64,000 bases of DNA from Rhodanobacteraceae bacterium (GCA_024233975.1 JACKOX010000010.1:1-64000); one strand, 5' to 3'. Shown: positions 42,049-51,664, counted from the first letter of the stretch. Notes: generated from the sequence alone by a model not told the origin. Numbers and translations are program-made.

Positions 42049-43170
42049 ATGACGACGACCACCCGTGCCCGGTCCCTTCTATCGGCAGCCGGCCTTCTCA
42101 TCGCCTTGGCTGCCTGTAGCCCAACCGCACCGGCTGACTCTTCCGGCTCATCCACCATGGATCCGGCGGAAGCGAAGTTCCGCAGCTCGCCGATGCTGCG
42201 TGATTTTCCGGATGTGCAGTACCTGGATGAACACGGCGAATCGATCAGCTACCAGACCTTCTCCGCGAAGATCGGCAGCGGCATCTCGTTCAATATGAAC
42301 AAGTATCCCGACCGCGGAACCGCAGTACTGCAACTTGCCAGCGTTGAAGACACCGTGGAATCGGCAGCCACGTCACCCGCCAAAGGGACCAGCCGGATTG
42401 CCGTCGGCGAGGCGCTGCCAGCGATCAACGGACGCTCACCAGATGGCGATGTCGTCGTTTTGTCACCGCAGGCTGAACGGCCCCGACTGCTGAGCTTCTA
42501 TTTCGACAAATGTGCGCCCTGCATCGCCGAAATCCCTGCCATCAACGCTTTCGCCGACAAGCACCCGGAAATCGAAGTGGTGGCGGTCACGATGGACGAC
42601 GCCGATGCGGCGAAAGTTTTCATCGATGCCTACGACCTGAAAACCCGCGTGGTGGCCGATGCGGAGGACAGCATCGATGCCATGGGTATCAGCACCTATC
42701 CGATGCTGATGCTGGTTTCCGCCGACGGCAGGCTGCTCGCCAGTCGCCAGGGCGCAGCTGGCAGCAAAGGCGATGAGGACCGCAACCCGTTGCTGCTGCG
42801 GATTCTGGACAAATGGGCAAGCACATTGCTCAGCGATGCCAATGCCGCAGAGATGCCCGGCGACAGCAATCCCAGCGGGACCTCGCTGCCGCCATCCATC
42901 ATGCAACTGATCACCGACATCCAGGCCGAATCCGTACGCAATCCGCCGGCCAAGCTTTATCGCTACCTGTACCGAGGTCACGAGGTGTATTTCCTGCCGC
43001 AGCATTGTTGCGACATGACCAGCGAGGTCTACACCGCTGAGGGCGAACATCTTTGTGCACCGGACGGCGGCATTACCGGCCGCGGGGATGGTCAGTGCCC
43101 CGACTTTTTCGAGGTGCGAAGCGAGGAAACACTGATCTGGGAAGATAATCGCAAGGCCGGCGTCGAATAA
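42049..43170 (+). CDS. Thioredoxin-fold lipoprotein with Cys-rich C-terminal domain
   Basis: A 373-residue lipoprotein. The lipobox is LAAC at residues 20-23. A thioredoxin-like domain carries the CxxC motif in SFYFDKCAPCIAEIPAINAF and the cis-Pro in GISTYPMLML. The last 75 residues form a separate domain, LYRYLYRGHEVYFLP, QHCCDMTSEVY, LCAPDGGITGRGDGQCPDF, recognised from small lipoproteins of unknown role. The protein should sit in the periplasm on a membrane and reduce or isomerise disulfides, perhaps like TlpA/ResA. The start at 42049 has a GGAG ribosome site. Confidence 0.85.
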   Translation: MTTTTRARSLLSAAGLLIALAACSPTAPADSSGSSTMDPAEAKFRSSPMLRDFPDVQYLDEHGESISYQTFSAKIGSGISFNMNKYPDRGTAVLQLASVEDTVESAATSPAKGTSRIAVGEALPAINGRSPDGDVVVLSPQAERPRLLSFYFDKCAPCIAEIPAINAFADKHPEIEVVAVTMDDADAAKVFIDAYDLKTRVVADAEDSIDAMGISTYPMLMLVSADGRLLASRQGAAGSKGDEDRNPLLLRILDKWASTLLSDANAAEMPGDSNPSGTSLPPSIMQLITDIQAESVRNPPAKLYRYLYRGHEVYFLPQHCCDMTSEVYTAEGEHLCAPDGGITGRGDGQCPDFFEVRSEETLIWEDNRKAGVE

Positions 43171-43235
43171 TTCCGGCGCCGACACCCGTTTGATCTTCAA
43201 CCTTCGGCCATTGCCAAGGCAAAAAGGGGACCTGC

Positions 43236-44372
43236 TCAGTCGAAACCGTTGGCGAACAGCGGGAACGGATCGGCGAACATCTTCTCGGTGAGCAGTCGCT
43301 CGTCGGTGAGCGTGTTGAGGAAGGCGACCAGCGCGGCCTTTTCGTTCGCTGTCAGGTTCAGCCGTCGTGGCGGTCCGCCGGGCCCGGCACGCAGGCGCTG
43401 GTCTAGATTGGGGTTGGCCTGCACGCCAGAGTTGTAGAACTCCACCACCTCGGCCAGTGTGTTGAATCGACCGTCGTGCATGTACGGCGCACGCACGGCC
43501 GCGTTGCGTAGCGACTGCACCTTGAAGCGCCCGTTGCCGGCGCCAGCGTCCGTATCCACCGCGTCCAGGCCGATGTTATGCACGTCGCTGGCGATCTGCG
43601 CCACGGTGCCGTGACAGGCCGCGCAGCCGAGGCTGGTGACGGTCGAACCCGGCACCGGCTGGAAAAGCTGCAACCCAAGGAATTCCTGTGCGTTCAGCGT
43701 GCCCTGGAAATCCGGAGGACCGCCACCAGCGAAGGCCTGATCGAACTTGCTGGAATACGACACCATCGCCCGCACGAACTGCGAGAGCGCCATCGCGATG
43801 CGGTCACTGGTGATCTGCGGGCTGCCGAAGGCGTTCTGGAAAAGTGGACCATAGAAGGGTTCGGCCGACAGCTTGCCGACCAGCACCGGCAGTGTGAGGC
43901 CCATCTCCCCAGCATCCTGGATCGGCAGCAGAACCTGATCCTCCAACTGGTTGGCCGTTTCGTCCCAGCGGAAATGTCCGGGCGCGTAGAAGCGGGCATT
44001 GCCAAGACCGGTCGAATTGCGTGCGGTGGATGCACCGTCGAAACCAATGCTCTTCACCAGCGAGTCATCGAAGGCGCGCGACTGCAGGTGGCAGGAGGCG
44101 CAGGAGGTGCTGTCGTTGGCTGACAGGCGCGGGTCGTAAAACAGCACTCGCCCCAGGGTGGCGCCGGCATTGCTGAGCGGATTGTCGACCGGTGTGTTGT
44201 CTGTGGAGACCACCGAGCCGCCAGGCGCATCGCGGCGAAAATGCGCTGGCAGTCCGGTTTCGGCATAGCCGACGTAGTCATCCGCCTGAGCTGGCAGGCT
44301 GGGCGATTGGGCGAGCGAGGCACCGCTACCCAGGCACATCAACCCAGCCAATACCGCCATCACGCGGTTCAT
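43236..44372 (-). CDS. Di-haem cytochrome c peroxidase (MauG/CcpA family)
   Basis: A 378-residue periplasmic protein with a signal peptide (1-21, ending SLAQ). Two haem c sites are seen: CASCHLQ near residue 105 and CAACHGT near residue 260. MHDGRFNTLAEVVEFYNSG supplies the Met/His region typical of the C-terminal lobe. Family members reduce hydrogen peroxide with cytochrome c or modify proteins (MauG). The start is placed at the signal peptide. It overlaps the EF-hand gene by 4 bp. Confidence 0.9.
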   Translation of the reverse strand: MNRVMAVLAGLMCLGSGASLAQSPSLPAQADDYVGYAETGLPAHFRRDAPGGSVVSTDNTPVDNPLSNAGATLGRVLFYDPRLSANDSTSCASCHLQSRAFDDSLVKSIGFDGASTARNSTGLGNARFYAPGHFRWDETANQLEDQVLLPIQDAGEMGLTLPVLVGKLSAEPFYGPLFQNAFGSPQITSDRIAMALSQFVRAMVSYSSKFDQAFAGGGPPDFQGTLNAQEFLGLQLFQPVPGSTVTSLGCAACHGTVAQIASDVHNIGLDAVDTDAGAGNGRFKVQSLRNAAVRAPYMHDGRFNTLAEVVEFYNSGVQANPNLDQRLRAGPGGPPRRLNLTANEKAALVAFLNTLTDERLLTEKMFADPFPLFANGFD

Positions 44373-44857
44373 CGCTGCGCCCTCGGCGCCCTTCCCGGCG
44401 GATGAGGCGGCGGCGGTCCGGGCGGATGCCATTCCGAGCTGTCGACAACGCCGTCACCGTCGACATCCATCTTCTGGAACTGCTGCCAACCATCAGCCTC
44501 GAACTCGGCGCTGTCGACGACGCCATCACCATTGGCATCCAAACGTTGCAGGCGACGCTGCTCGCGTTCCATCTCCGCACGCGCCTTGCGCCGTTGTTCG
44601 GCGGCAGCCAGCTCCTGCGCGTCGATACGGCCATCCGCGTTGCTGTCGGCATCCGCGAATCGCCGCTGCAGGTCTTCGGCGAACTCCGCTCGATCCACGC
44701 GCTGGTCCGCGTTGCTGTCCAACCCCGGAGGGAGTGCGTTGTCGTGCCGCGGTGGCGGTTCGGACATCGCCAGGACCGAGCTCGCCAGGAAAAAAGTCGT
44801 GATCGCCAGCACGATGGATCGACGACGGGGCTTCGATTGCAGTTCGATCTTGCGCAT
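44369..44857 (-). CDS. Exported protein with four EF-hands
   Basis: A 162-residue exported protein with a signal peptide ending SSVLAMSEP. Four calcium-binding loops are visible: DSNADQRVDRAEF, DSNADGRIDAQEL, DANGDGVVDSAEF and DVDGDGVVDSSEW, with a Lys/Arg/Glu helix between loops two and three. The end is a proline-rich tail (PPGPPPPHPPG). It may sense periplasmic calcium. Coupling by 4-bp overlap to the peroxidase gene and proximity to a two-component system suggest joint control (inference). Confidence 0.88.
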   Translation of the reverse strand: MRKIELQSKPRRRSIVLAITTFFLASSVLAMSEPPPRHDNALPPGLDSNADQRVDRAEFAEDLQRRFADADSNADGRIDAQELAAAEQRRKARAEMEREQRRLQRLDANGDGVVDSAEFEADGWQQFQKMDVDGDGVVDSSEWHPPGPPPPHPPGRAPRAQR

Positions 44858-44973
44858 GTTCGTTCTCCGCGTTGGGTCTGCAGGAACCATGCTGCGCGGA
44901 GAATGCGTAGCCGCTTTGTGGCAAATATGGAGAAACCGCGAAGTCTTCGGCCGGGGCCCGGTGCAACGGGCCT

Positions 44974-45666
44974 TCAGTCGAGCCGGTAGCCGACGCCGTA
45001 GACCGATTCGATGCACTCGCCTGCCCCGGCGCGTGCCTGCTCCAGCTTGCGGCGCAGGTTCTTCACGTGGGTATCGACGGTGCGGTCGGTGACGATGCGA
45101 TGATCAAGATAGACGGCCGCCATCAGGTCGTTGCGCGAGTGCACGCGCCCTGGGTGCTGCAGCAGGCTCATCAACAGACGGAACTCCACGGGCGTAAGAC
45201 CCAGTTCAACATCGTCCAGCCAGGCGTGGTAGGCCTCGCCATCCACGCGCAGGCCGCGATAGCCGCTGCTTTCCGGGGTTGGCTGTGCACGATGGTCAGC
45301 CCGACGAAGCACAGCCTTGGCACGGGCAACCACCTCGCGCGGACTGAAGGGTTTGCAGATGTAGTCGTCGGCACCGAGCTCGAGGCCCAGCAGGCGATCA
45401 ATCTCTTCCACCCGCGCAGTGACCAGGATGATCGGCAGCTGTTCGCTGAAGTGACGCAGCTCGCGACAGAGGCTCAGACCATCGACCTCGGGCAGCATGA
45501 CATCCAGCAGCAGCAGATCCGGTGGCGCGGCCTTTACCCGCTCCACCACGGCGCCGCCACGATGCAGCAGCTGCGGCTCGTAGCCGGCCTGCACGAAGTA
45601 GTCGGCCAGCAATTCGGCGATCTTCACTTCGTCCTCGACGATGAGAACTTTGCGCGCACTGCTCAT
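44974..45666 (-). CDS. OmpR/BaeR-type response regulator
   Basis: A 230-residue regulator. The receiver domain has VEDEVKIAELLADYF, phospho-Asp in LLLLDVMLPEVDG, and Lys in DDYICKPFSPREVVARA. The winged helix of the OmpR group has VELGLTPVEFRLL and DRTVDTHVKNLRRKLE. It acts as the DNA-binding partner of the adjacent kinase; the start overlaps the kinase end by 4 bp. It resembles BaeR (envelope stress, efflux). The downstream EF-hand and peroxidase genes are possible targets. Confidence 0.92.
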   Translation of the reverse strand: MSSARKVLIVEDEVKIAELLADYFVQAGYEPQLLHRGGAVVERVKAAPPDLLLLDVMLPEVDGLSLCRELRHFSEQLPIILVTARVEEIDRLLGLELGADDYICKPFSPREVVARAKAVLRRADHRAQPTPESSGYRGLRVDGEAYHAWLDDVELGLTPVEFRLLMSLLQHPGRVHSRNDLMAAVYLDHRIVTDRTVDTHVKNLRRKLEQARAGAGECIESVYGVGYRLD

Positions 45667-47135
45667 GCCGCACGTCCCTTCGAGGGACTTGGCGGCAGGC
45701 GAATGGCGACACGCAGGCCACCCAATGGTGAAGCCTCGGCGTGGATCTCGCCGTGATGCGCCTTGACGATGCCGGCGACGATGGCCAGCCCGAGTCCACT
45801 GCCACCCGAGGCGCGATTGCGCGAATCCTCGCCGCGATAGAAGCGTTCGAACAGCCGCGGCAGCGCCTCGGTACTCACCGAAGGCGCGCTGTCATCAACC
45901 TGCAGCAGGACGTCGCGACCATCACCGCGCAGCGTCACCGACACCTGCCCGGCGGCATCGGTGTAGCGACAGCAGTTTTCCAGCAGGTTGATGATCGCCC
46001 GCGACAGGGCATCGGCGTCGCCATCCACCCACAGAGGAGGCTTGGCGATGTCCTGCACCAGACTCAGGTTGCGATCGGCCAGTCTGGGAATGAAGCTCTC
46101 CAGTGTTTCGGTCACCAGCGATCGCAGTTCGATCGGCTCATGGCGGCGAACCAGACCACCTTCATCGGCCAGCGCCAGCGTGCGCAGATCCTCGACCAGC
46201 GACGCGAGGCGCTCTGTTTCGGCCTGCAGCGACTGGCGCATGCGTGCATCCAGCGGACGCACGCCGTCCTCCGCGGCCTGCAGCTCGCCGCGGATGATGG
46301 TCAGAGGCGTGCGCAGCTCGTGGGCGATGTCAGCCAGCCAGCGCTGCTGGGCATTCCTCGCGCTCTCCAGCGTCGCCGCGAGGCGGTTGCAGCGCTCGGC
46401 CAGCTCACCGAATTCATCACTGCGTCCAGCGTTGATGCGGTGCTCATAGTCGCCGCTGGAAAGCCGACGCATCGAGGCGCCGATCTCGCTCAGCGGTCGC
46501 CCGATCTGTCGCGACATCCACCAGGCCAGCGCGGCGAACACGGCCAGCAGCGACAGACCAATCGCCAGATGGATCTGTCCCTGACGACGGACGAAGCCGT
46601 CAGTCAGACCGTTCGAAAGCCGCGCGGGATCACGCAGCAGCAGCCAGCCCACGTCCTTGCCTTCGACCTTGACCGGCAGGCGAAGCGGCACGCGATCACG
46701 ACGCGGCGGACGCGCGCCGGCAATGTAGTTGCCGGCATCATCGATCACGCTGGGCGGCGGTGGCGGACGCGTCTGCGCTGCCTCGACCAATGGTGGCGGC
46801 AATGGATCATCCGCAGCACCAAGTCGCGGGCGAGGCGGTGGTCGCGGCGCTCGCCGCGGACCCAGAGCGGGATTCAGGGCGCCGGTTGGGCCAAAGCGCT
46901 GCATCAGCTGTTCGAACCGCCGCGGCTCCGAGCGTAGCGATGACCAGCCATCCTGCGCGTACTCGCTGGCCAGCTCGGAAATCAGCGGTTGCCAACGCTC
47001 GCTCTCCGCCGCCATCAGGTAGTCGTCGAAACCGCGGTGCAATGCCCAGCGCGACAGCAGCGCGCTGACCACCAGCGCCAGCACGGCGACCAGCAGCAGC
47101 GTCAATGACCAGCGATGGGCGAAGCGGAGTTGCAT
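45663..47135 (-). CDS. BaeS-like sensor histidine kinase
   Basis: A 490-residue membrane kinase. Transmembrane helix 1 is at 11-31 (LLLVAVLALVVSALL) and helix 2 near 195-215. The periplasmic sensor between them holds an Arg/Pro-rich insert (APRPPPRPRLG, RPPPPPS). A HAMP domain (RQIGRPLSEIGASMRRL) leads to the H-box IAHELRTPLTIIRGEL, N-box INLLENCCRY, D/F-box and G-box GGSGLGLAIV. All kinase motifs are intact. The polyproline insert is of interest because EF-P is needed to translate such runs. Confidence 0.92.
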   Translation of the reverse strand: MQLRFAHRWSLTLLLVAVLALVVSALLSRWALHRGFDDYLMAAESERWQPLISELASEYAQDGWSSLRSEPRRFEQLMQRFGPTGALNPALGPRRAPRPPPRPRLGAADDPLPPPLVEAAQTRPPPPPSVIDDAGNYIAGARPPRRDRVPLRLPVKVEGKDVGWLLLRDPARLSNGLTDGFVRRQGQIHLAIGLSLLAVFAALAWWMSRQIGRPLSEIGASMRRLSSGDYEHRINAGRSDEFGELAERCNRLAATLESARNAQQRWLADIAHELRTPLTIIRGELQAAEDGVRPLDARMRQSLQAETERLASLVEDLRTLALADEGGLVRRHEPIELRSLVTETLESFIPRLADRNLSLVQDIAKPPLWVDGDADALSRAIINLLENCCRYTDAAGQVSVTLRGDGRDVLLQVDDSAPSVSTEALPRLFERFYRGEDSRNRASGGSGLGLAIVAGIVKAHHGEIHAEASPLGGLRVAIRLPPSPSKGRAA

Positions 47136-47214
47136 CCGCCAAGCCTACCGGCAGAAGCCATTGGACGGCAGTGATGCAAGGCAATCTCCTTGCTGGCTCC
47201 ACATTTCGCGAGTC

Positions 47215-50200
47215 TCAACCGCTCCGTTGCACCAGCAGACGCGCCATCGCCGACTTCAGCGCCAGCGGCTTCAGCGGCTTGTGCAGCAGCATGCCACCAC
47301 GCTCGGCCACGGCCCTGCGCACGTCTTCGCCATGGTCGGCGGTCACCAGGATCCACGGAATGTCGATGCCTCGCGCCGCCAGCTGGTCGCGCAGGTCGAG
47401 TCCGCTTTCCCCGCCATCGAGGCGATAGTCCAGCAGCAACAGGTCTGGTCGCCGTGCATTGACGGCCTGCAGCGCATCCGCCACGCGCGAGGCGACAACC
47501 ACATCGACCTGCCAGCCGGACAACAAGGCCTGCATGGCGCGGAGCACCTCGGGGTCGTTGTCGAGCACCAGCACCCGGCTGGTCGGCGCTGCCGGTTCCG
47601 CTTCAGGCACGGCAGCAACCCTGGCGCCGGGCTGCGCCCGCGGAATGCCGATGCTGAACGCGGTGCCCCGTCCAAGCCGCGAACGCAGGCCCAGCGGATG
47701 TTCGAGCAGGCGCGCGATGCGCTCGGCAATGGCCAGGCCAAGGCCCAACCCCTGCCCGCCGCGGTCCAGACGCCGGAACTCCTCGAAGATCAGGCGCTGG
47801 TCGGACTCGGCGATGCCAGGCCCGGTGTCGAGCACGTGGATCGCCAGATGCCCACCCTGCCGGCGCAGGCCCAGCACGATGCGGCCACTCTCGGTATAGC
47901 GCACGGCGTTGGCAAGGAAGTTCTGCAACACCCGGCGCAGCAGTTGCGGATCGCTGCGTGCCCAGGCGCGAGTCATCTGACAGCGCAGCTCCAGCCCCTT
48001 GGCCTCGGCCACCACGCGGAATTCGGCAGCGAGGTTCTGCAGCAGGTCATCCAGCGCGAAGTCCTGCACCTTCGGCGACAGGCCACCCGCATCCAGTCGG
48101 GAAATGTCGAGCAGTCCCGCCAGCAGACCTTCCGCCGAAGACAACGCGCCATCGATATTGCCCACCGCCGGCTGCAGCGGCCCGCCCTCCACCTTCTGCG
48201 CCAGCGCGTGGGTGAACAGATGCGCGGCGTTCAGCGGCTGCGCAAGGTCATGGCTGACCGCAGCGAGGAAGCGCGTCTTGGCACGATTGGCGCGCTCGGC
48301 ATCGGCCTTGGCGCCAGCCAGTTCCGAGGTGCGCGAGGCGACGCGCTGCTCCAAGGTTTCGGCAATCTGCTTGAGCTCGCGCTCGCTGCGACGGAAGTCG
48401 GTAACGTCGGTGAAGGTCGCCACGAAACCGCCGCCCGGCATCGGGTTGCCGCGGATCTCGATCACGTTGTCGCCGATGCGGCGCTCGGCGACGTAGGGCG
48501 TGCCGGCGCGCATGTGCTCGATACGCTTGCTGACCTCGGCCTCGGCATCACCGTCACCGCCCAGACCGCGTTCGACATTGAAACGCACCAGTTCGGCCAC
48601 CGGAGTGCCGACGTATAGCAGCGGCTCCGGGTAGCCGAACAGTTCGGCATAGCGGCGGTTCCAGGCCACCAGCTTGAGTTCCGCATCCACGACGCTGATG
48701 CCCTGCGTCATGTTTTCCAGCGCCGCTTCCAGCACGCGCTGGTTGAAGCGCAGCGCCTGCGAGGCCTCGTCGACCAGCTCGGCCACGGTGTCGAAATCAC
48801 CGGATACACGCCGCCGTGCGGCCTCCAACAGAAAGCGCGCGGACCCCGCCCCGAGCACGGCGGAAAGTTCGCGTTCCACCTGTTGCACCAGTGAACCGGG
48901 TACTGCGCCCGAACGTGGTGCATCGCGTAGCAACTGGTCGATGCGCTGGCGGCTGAGAAAGCGCTCGGCGGCCTCGACCAGCGCCCGGCGATCCAGATCT
49001 CCCTGCGGTAGCGCGTCGGGCGTCGAGCCCAGGCGTGCCGCCAACAGCACCGTCACACCGGTGCCGGCCAGCAGACTGAGCAGCACGGCGCGGGTAATGC
49101 GGCTCCAGCCATCCAGCCCGAACAAGGCGTCCGGCGCCAGCCAGCGCTGACCGAAGAACCCCTCATGCAGCCAGTCCGGCGATCCGCCAAAAGCTTCGAT
49201 CAGTGCCGGCAACGGCAATGCCCAGGCCCATAGCGCAACGGCAACCAGTAGTCCTGCCAGCACGGCGGCCGGCGGCGTGCGCGGACGCCACACGGCGAAC
49301 ATCAGTGCCGGCGCCAGGGTCGCCAGTCCGGAGAATGACAGCGCGCCGATATCAGCCAGCGCCTCGTTGCCAACGATCGCGCGGCTGTACAGCCAGGCCA
49401 ATAGCACCACGGCAAGGATGCCGACGCGTCGCTGCGTGAGCACGGCGCCACGGAGGTCGCCCTCGCGCTGCGCCCAGCGCCCGCGCACCAGCAGTGGTGC
49501 CAGCCAGTGATTGCTGATCATCACGCTCAGCGCCAGCGTGGCGATGATCACCATGCCGGTCGCCGCGCTCAGTCCACCCAGAAACGCCAGCAGCGCGAGC
49601 AGCGACTGTCCTTCCGACAGAGGCAACGCAAGGACATAGAGATCGGACGGCACACCCATCTCGGCAAGACGCGCGTCACCGGCATTCGCCAGCGGCAGGA
49701 TGGGCAACGCGATCAGCAGCATGTACAGCGGAAACAGCCAGCGCGCCGTCTTCAGGTGCGCGTTGTCTCGACACTCGACCACACCGACGTGGAACTGATG
49801 CGGCAGCGTGAACATCGCCAGCGCACCGAGCAATACCAGCGTCGGAAAACCCGCTGCGCCATCGACCGGACGCATGGGCGTTTCCGGCGTCGGCAGGTCA
49901 AGGCCAAGCCAGACGAACAGACCCAGCGCCAGCATCGCGCCGAGCTTGAGCAGCGACTCCACGCCCATCGCCAGCACCAGCCCACGGTTGTGCTCGGCAG
50001 CACTGGCCCGACGAGTTCCGAACAGCATGGCAAACAAGGCCATCGCCAGCGCGACATAGAGCGCGCTGTCCTGCCACGGGCCGCGATCCAGCGTGGGCGC
50101 GCGCGTCAGCAGGCCATAGCTCATGGCCACGGCCTTCAGCTGCAGGGCAATGTAGGGAACCATGCCCAGCACCGCCACCGTAGTCACCGTGGCGGCAACC

Positions 50201-50538
50201 GCAGGACTCCGCCCCAGCCGGGTGGCGATGAGGTCGGCCAGCGAGGTCGCGTGCTGCTCCCGGGCCAGCCGGTTCAATCGCTGCAGGAAACCAAAGGCCA
50301 GCAGGTAAAGCAGGATGGTGCCGACAAAGGTCGGTGGCACCGGCCACCCGGAACGTTGCGCCTGGGTGACCGTGCCGTAGAAGGTCCAGGACGTGCAGTA
50401 CACCGCCAGCGACAGCGAATAGACCACCGCCCAGTGCCTTGCCAGCAAACCGGGGCGGCGCTCTGCCCAGAGTGCGGCGCCGAACAGCAATCCGAGCCAA
50501 AGCAGGGCCGCGCCGATGACCAGCGCATCGGTCAGCAC
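47215..50538 (-). CDS. Sodium:solute symporter-fused hybrid histidine kinase (CrbS/CbrA type)
   Basis: A 1107-residue protein. Residues 1 to about 570 form a symporter-like domain with 13 or so helices (start LVIGAALLWLGLLFGAAL). A PAS domain follows (ALENMTQGISVVDAELKLVAWN), then a coiled coil, H-box FLAAVSHDLAQPLNAA, ATPase domain (NFLANAVRYTESG; GLGLGLAIAERIA) and a C-terminal receiver with DLLLLDYRLDGGES. CrbS/CbrA proteins control acetate, amino acid or carbon use. The partner regulator is not in the window. Start GTG at 50538. It is next to the PHB esterase. Confidence 0.93.
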   Translation of the reverse strand: MLTDALVIGAALLWLGLLFGAALWAERRPGLLARHWAVVYSLSLAVYCTSWTFYGTVTQAQRSGWPVPPTFVGTILLYLLAFGFLQRLNRLAREQHATSLADLIATRLGRSPAVAATVTTVAVLGMVPYIALQLKAVAMSYGLLTRAPTLDRGPWQDSALYVALAMALFAMLFGTRRASAAEHNRGLVLAMGVESLLKLGAMLALGLFVWLGLDLPTPETPMRPVDGAAGFPTLVLLGALAMFTLPHQFHVGVVECRDNAHLKTARWLFPLYMLLIALPILPLANAGDARLAEMGVPSDLYVLALPLSEGQSLLALLAFLGGLSAATGMVIIATLALSVMISNHWLAPLLVRGRWAQREGDLRGAVLTQRRVGILAVVLLAWLYSRAIVGNEALADIGALSFSGLATLAPALMFAVWRPRTPPAAVLAGLLVAVALWAWALPLPALIEAFGGSPDWLHEGFFGQRWLAPDALFGLDGWSRITRAVLLSLLAGTGVTVLLAARLGSTPDALPQGDLDRRALVEAAERFLSRQRIDQLLRDAPRSGAVPGSLVQQVERELSAVLGAGSARFLLEAARRRVSGDFDTVAELVDEASQALRFNQRVLEAALENMTQGISVVDAELKLVAWNRRYAELFGYPEPLLYVGTPVAELVRFNVERGLGGDGDAEAEVSKRIEHMRAGTPYVAERRIGDNVIEIRGNPMPGGGFVATFTDVTDFRRSERELKQIAETLEQRVASRTSELAGAKADAERANRAKTRFLAAVSHDLAQPLNAAHLFTHALAQKVEGGPLQPAVGNIDGALSSAEGLLAGLLDISRLDAGGLSPKVQDFALDDLLQNLAAEFRVVAEAKGLELRCQMTRAWARSDPQLLRRVLQNFLANAVRYTESGRIVLGLRRQGGHLAIHVLDTGPGIAESDQRLIFEEFRRLDRGGQGLGLGLAIAERIARLLEHPLGLRSRLGRGTAFSIGIPRAQPGARVAAVPEAEPAAPTSRVLVLDNDPEVLRAMQALLSGWQVDVVVASRVADALQAVNARRPDLLLLDYRLDGGESGLDLRDQLAARGIDIPWILVTADHGEDVRRAVAERGGMLLHKPLKPLALKSAMARLLVQRSG

Positions 50539-50560
50539 GATGACCGCTCCGCTCGGATAC

Positions 50561-51556
50561 CTATCGCAAGGGCGCGCCGAGCACGCTGGCAGCCGTGTTC
50601 AGCCACTTCAGCTGCGCCCCCTCGCGCGTGTCGTAGTTGGCGCCCGTATATCCCCACCAGTCCCAGCATGCCTTCGGATTCAGCGGCGCCAGACTCGCCT
50701 TGGTCTGAGGATACAGCACGGCCAGCCGATAACGGTCCGCCCACTGATTGATGCCGGTGCCGGTAACGAAGGCCTCACCCACGTTGTCCGCGTTCTGCTC
50801 GCAGCCATGGAAAGCAATCAGCAGACCGCAGCGCTCACCGTCGGCGCAGGCCTTCGGAACATAGAGGTAGCCGTCGTCCGCCAGCTGCGGCGACGCATCG
50901 TCCGCGCCCACCAGCGCCTGCTGATCGAAGCGACGCAGCTCACCCGGCGCGACGCTGTCGCCGTCGAGTGGATCCGTGCCGTAGATCGCCTTCACCAGCG
51001 CACCGGCGGCATCAAAACCGCAGGCGGCGAGGTAGGGTTTCTCCGGCGCTTCGCAACTACCCTCGCCTTCGGTCACGGGAAAGCCGTGCCCGGCAGCCAG
51101 ATCCCCGTCCCAGACGACCTGATTGACGCCCAGATCACGATACAGCTCCGCGCCGGCGCGGCTGACCACTTCAGCCACGAGCACATCCTTGTCGCCATGC
51201 CAGACCCACACCTTGTCGGCGGCGAGTCCGGCAACCGGTGCAATGCTCCCGGCATCCGCACGTTCGCGCACCGTCTTTGCCAGTGCCGCGACATCGGGTG
51301 CCGCCGGATTCGCCTTCATGCACGTCCCAAGCGCCGTGCCGAGATCACCATGCGCACAAGCATAGGGACCGCCGGCAAGCACGGCTGCACCGCGGATATG
51401 GTCGGAGAACGCCACATGCGCCTGCGTCGCCATGTAGGCACCGGATGACAGGCCCGCAACGGCGACACGATCAGGATCGATGTTCAGGCGGTCCAGCGGC
51501 GGCGCGGCGTTGCCGGTACTGCAGCCGGAAAGCGACGTGGCAATGACGAGAGCCAC
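50561..51556 (-). CDS. PHB depolymerase-family esterase
   Basis: An esterase of the PHB depolymerase family. The nucleophile Ser is in VAVAGLSSGAYMATQAHV; other marks are DKVWVWHGDKDVLV (Asp), AAGHGFPV (His) and LIAFHGCEQNADNVG. A short hydrophobic segment ends in SLSGC, a possible lipobox. The frame is open to an ATG at 51682, but the first 30 codons there are the terminator repeats of the upstream gene; GTG at 51556 is the only other good start, so the true N-terminus is uncertain. It probably hydrolyses PHB or oligomers outside the cytoplasm. Confidence 0.8.
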   Translation of the reverse strand: MALVIATSLSGCSTGNAAPPLDRLNIDPDRVAVAGLSSGAYMATQAHVAFSDHIRGAAVLAGGPYACAHGDLGTALGTCMKANPAAPDVAALAKTVRERADAGSIAPVAGLAADKVWVWHGDKDVLVAEVVSRAGAELYRDLGVNQVVWDGDLAAGHGFPVTEGEGSCEAPEKPYLAACGFDAAGALVKAIYGTDPLDGDSVAPGELRRFDQQALVGADDASPQLADDGYLYVPKACADGERCGLLIAFHGCEQNADNVGEAFVTGTGINQWADRYRLAVLYPQTKASLAPLNPKACWDWWGYTGANYDTREGAQLKWLNTAASVLGAPLR

Positions 51557-51599
51557 CCCGACCGATACCAGCCGGTTCGTGGACTCACTGTCGTTCTTC

Positions 51600-51659
51600 G
51601 AAAAGAAGCGGGCCGCTGACGCGACGTCGAAACCTGAAAAGAAGCGGGCCGCTGACGCG
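51600..51659. repeat. 24-bp direct repeat of terminator half
   Basis: GAAAAGAAGCGGGCCGCTGA and the next four bases (CGCG ends) occur at 51600-51623 and again at 51636-51659, exactly 36 bp apart. The second copy is part of the full terminator; the first has lost the matching arm. Confidence 0.85.
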
Positions 51660-51664
51660 GCCCG
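51637..51664 (-). terminator. Rho-independent terminator of the TonB receptor gene
   Basis: Read on the minus strand, CGGGCCGC-GTCA-GCGGCCCG forms an 8-bp GC stem followed by CTTCTTTT. It lies 50 bp past the TonB receptor stop and upstream of the esterase core. Confidence 0.85.
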
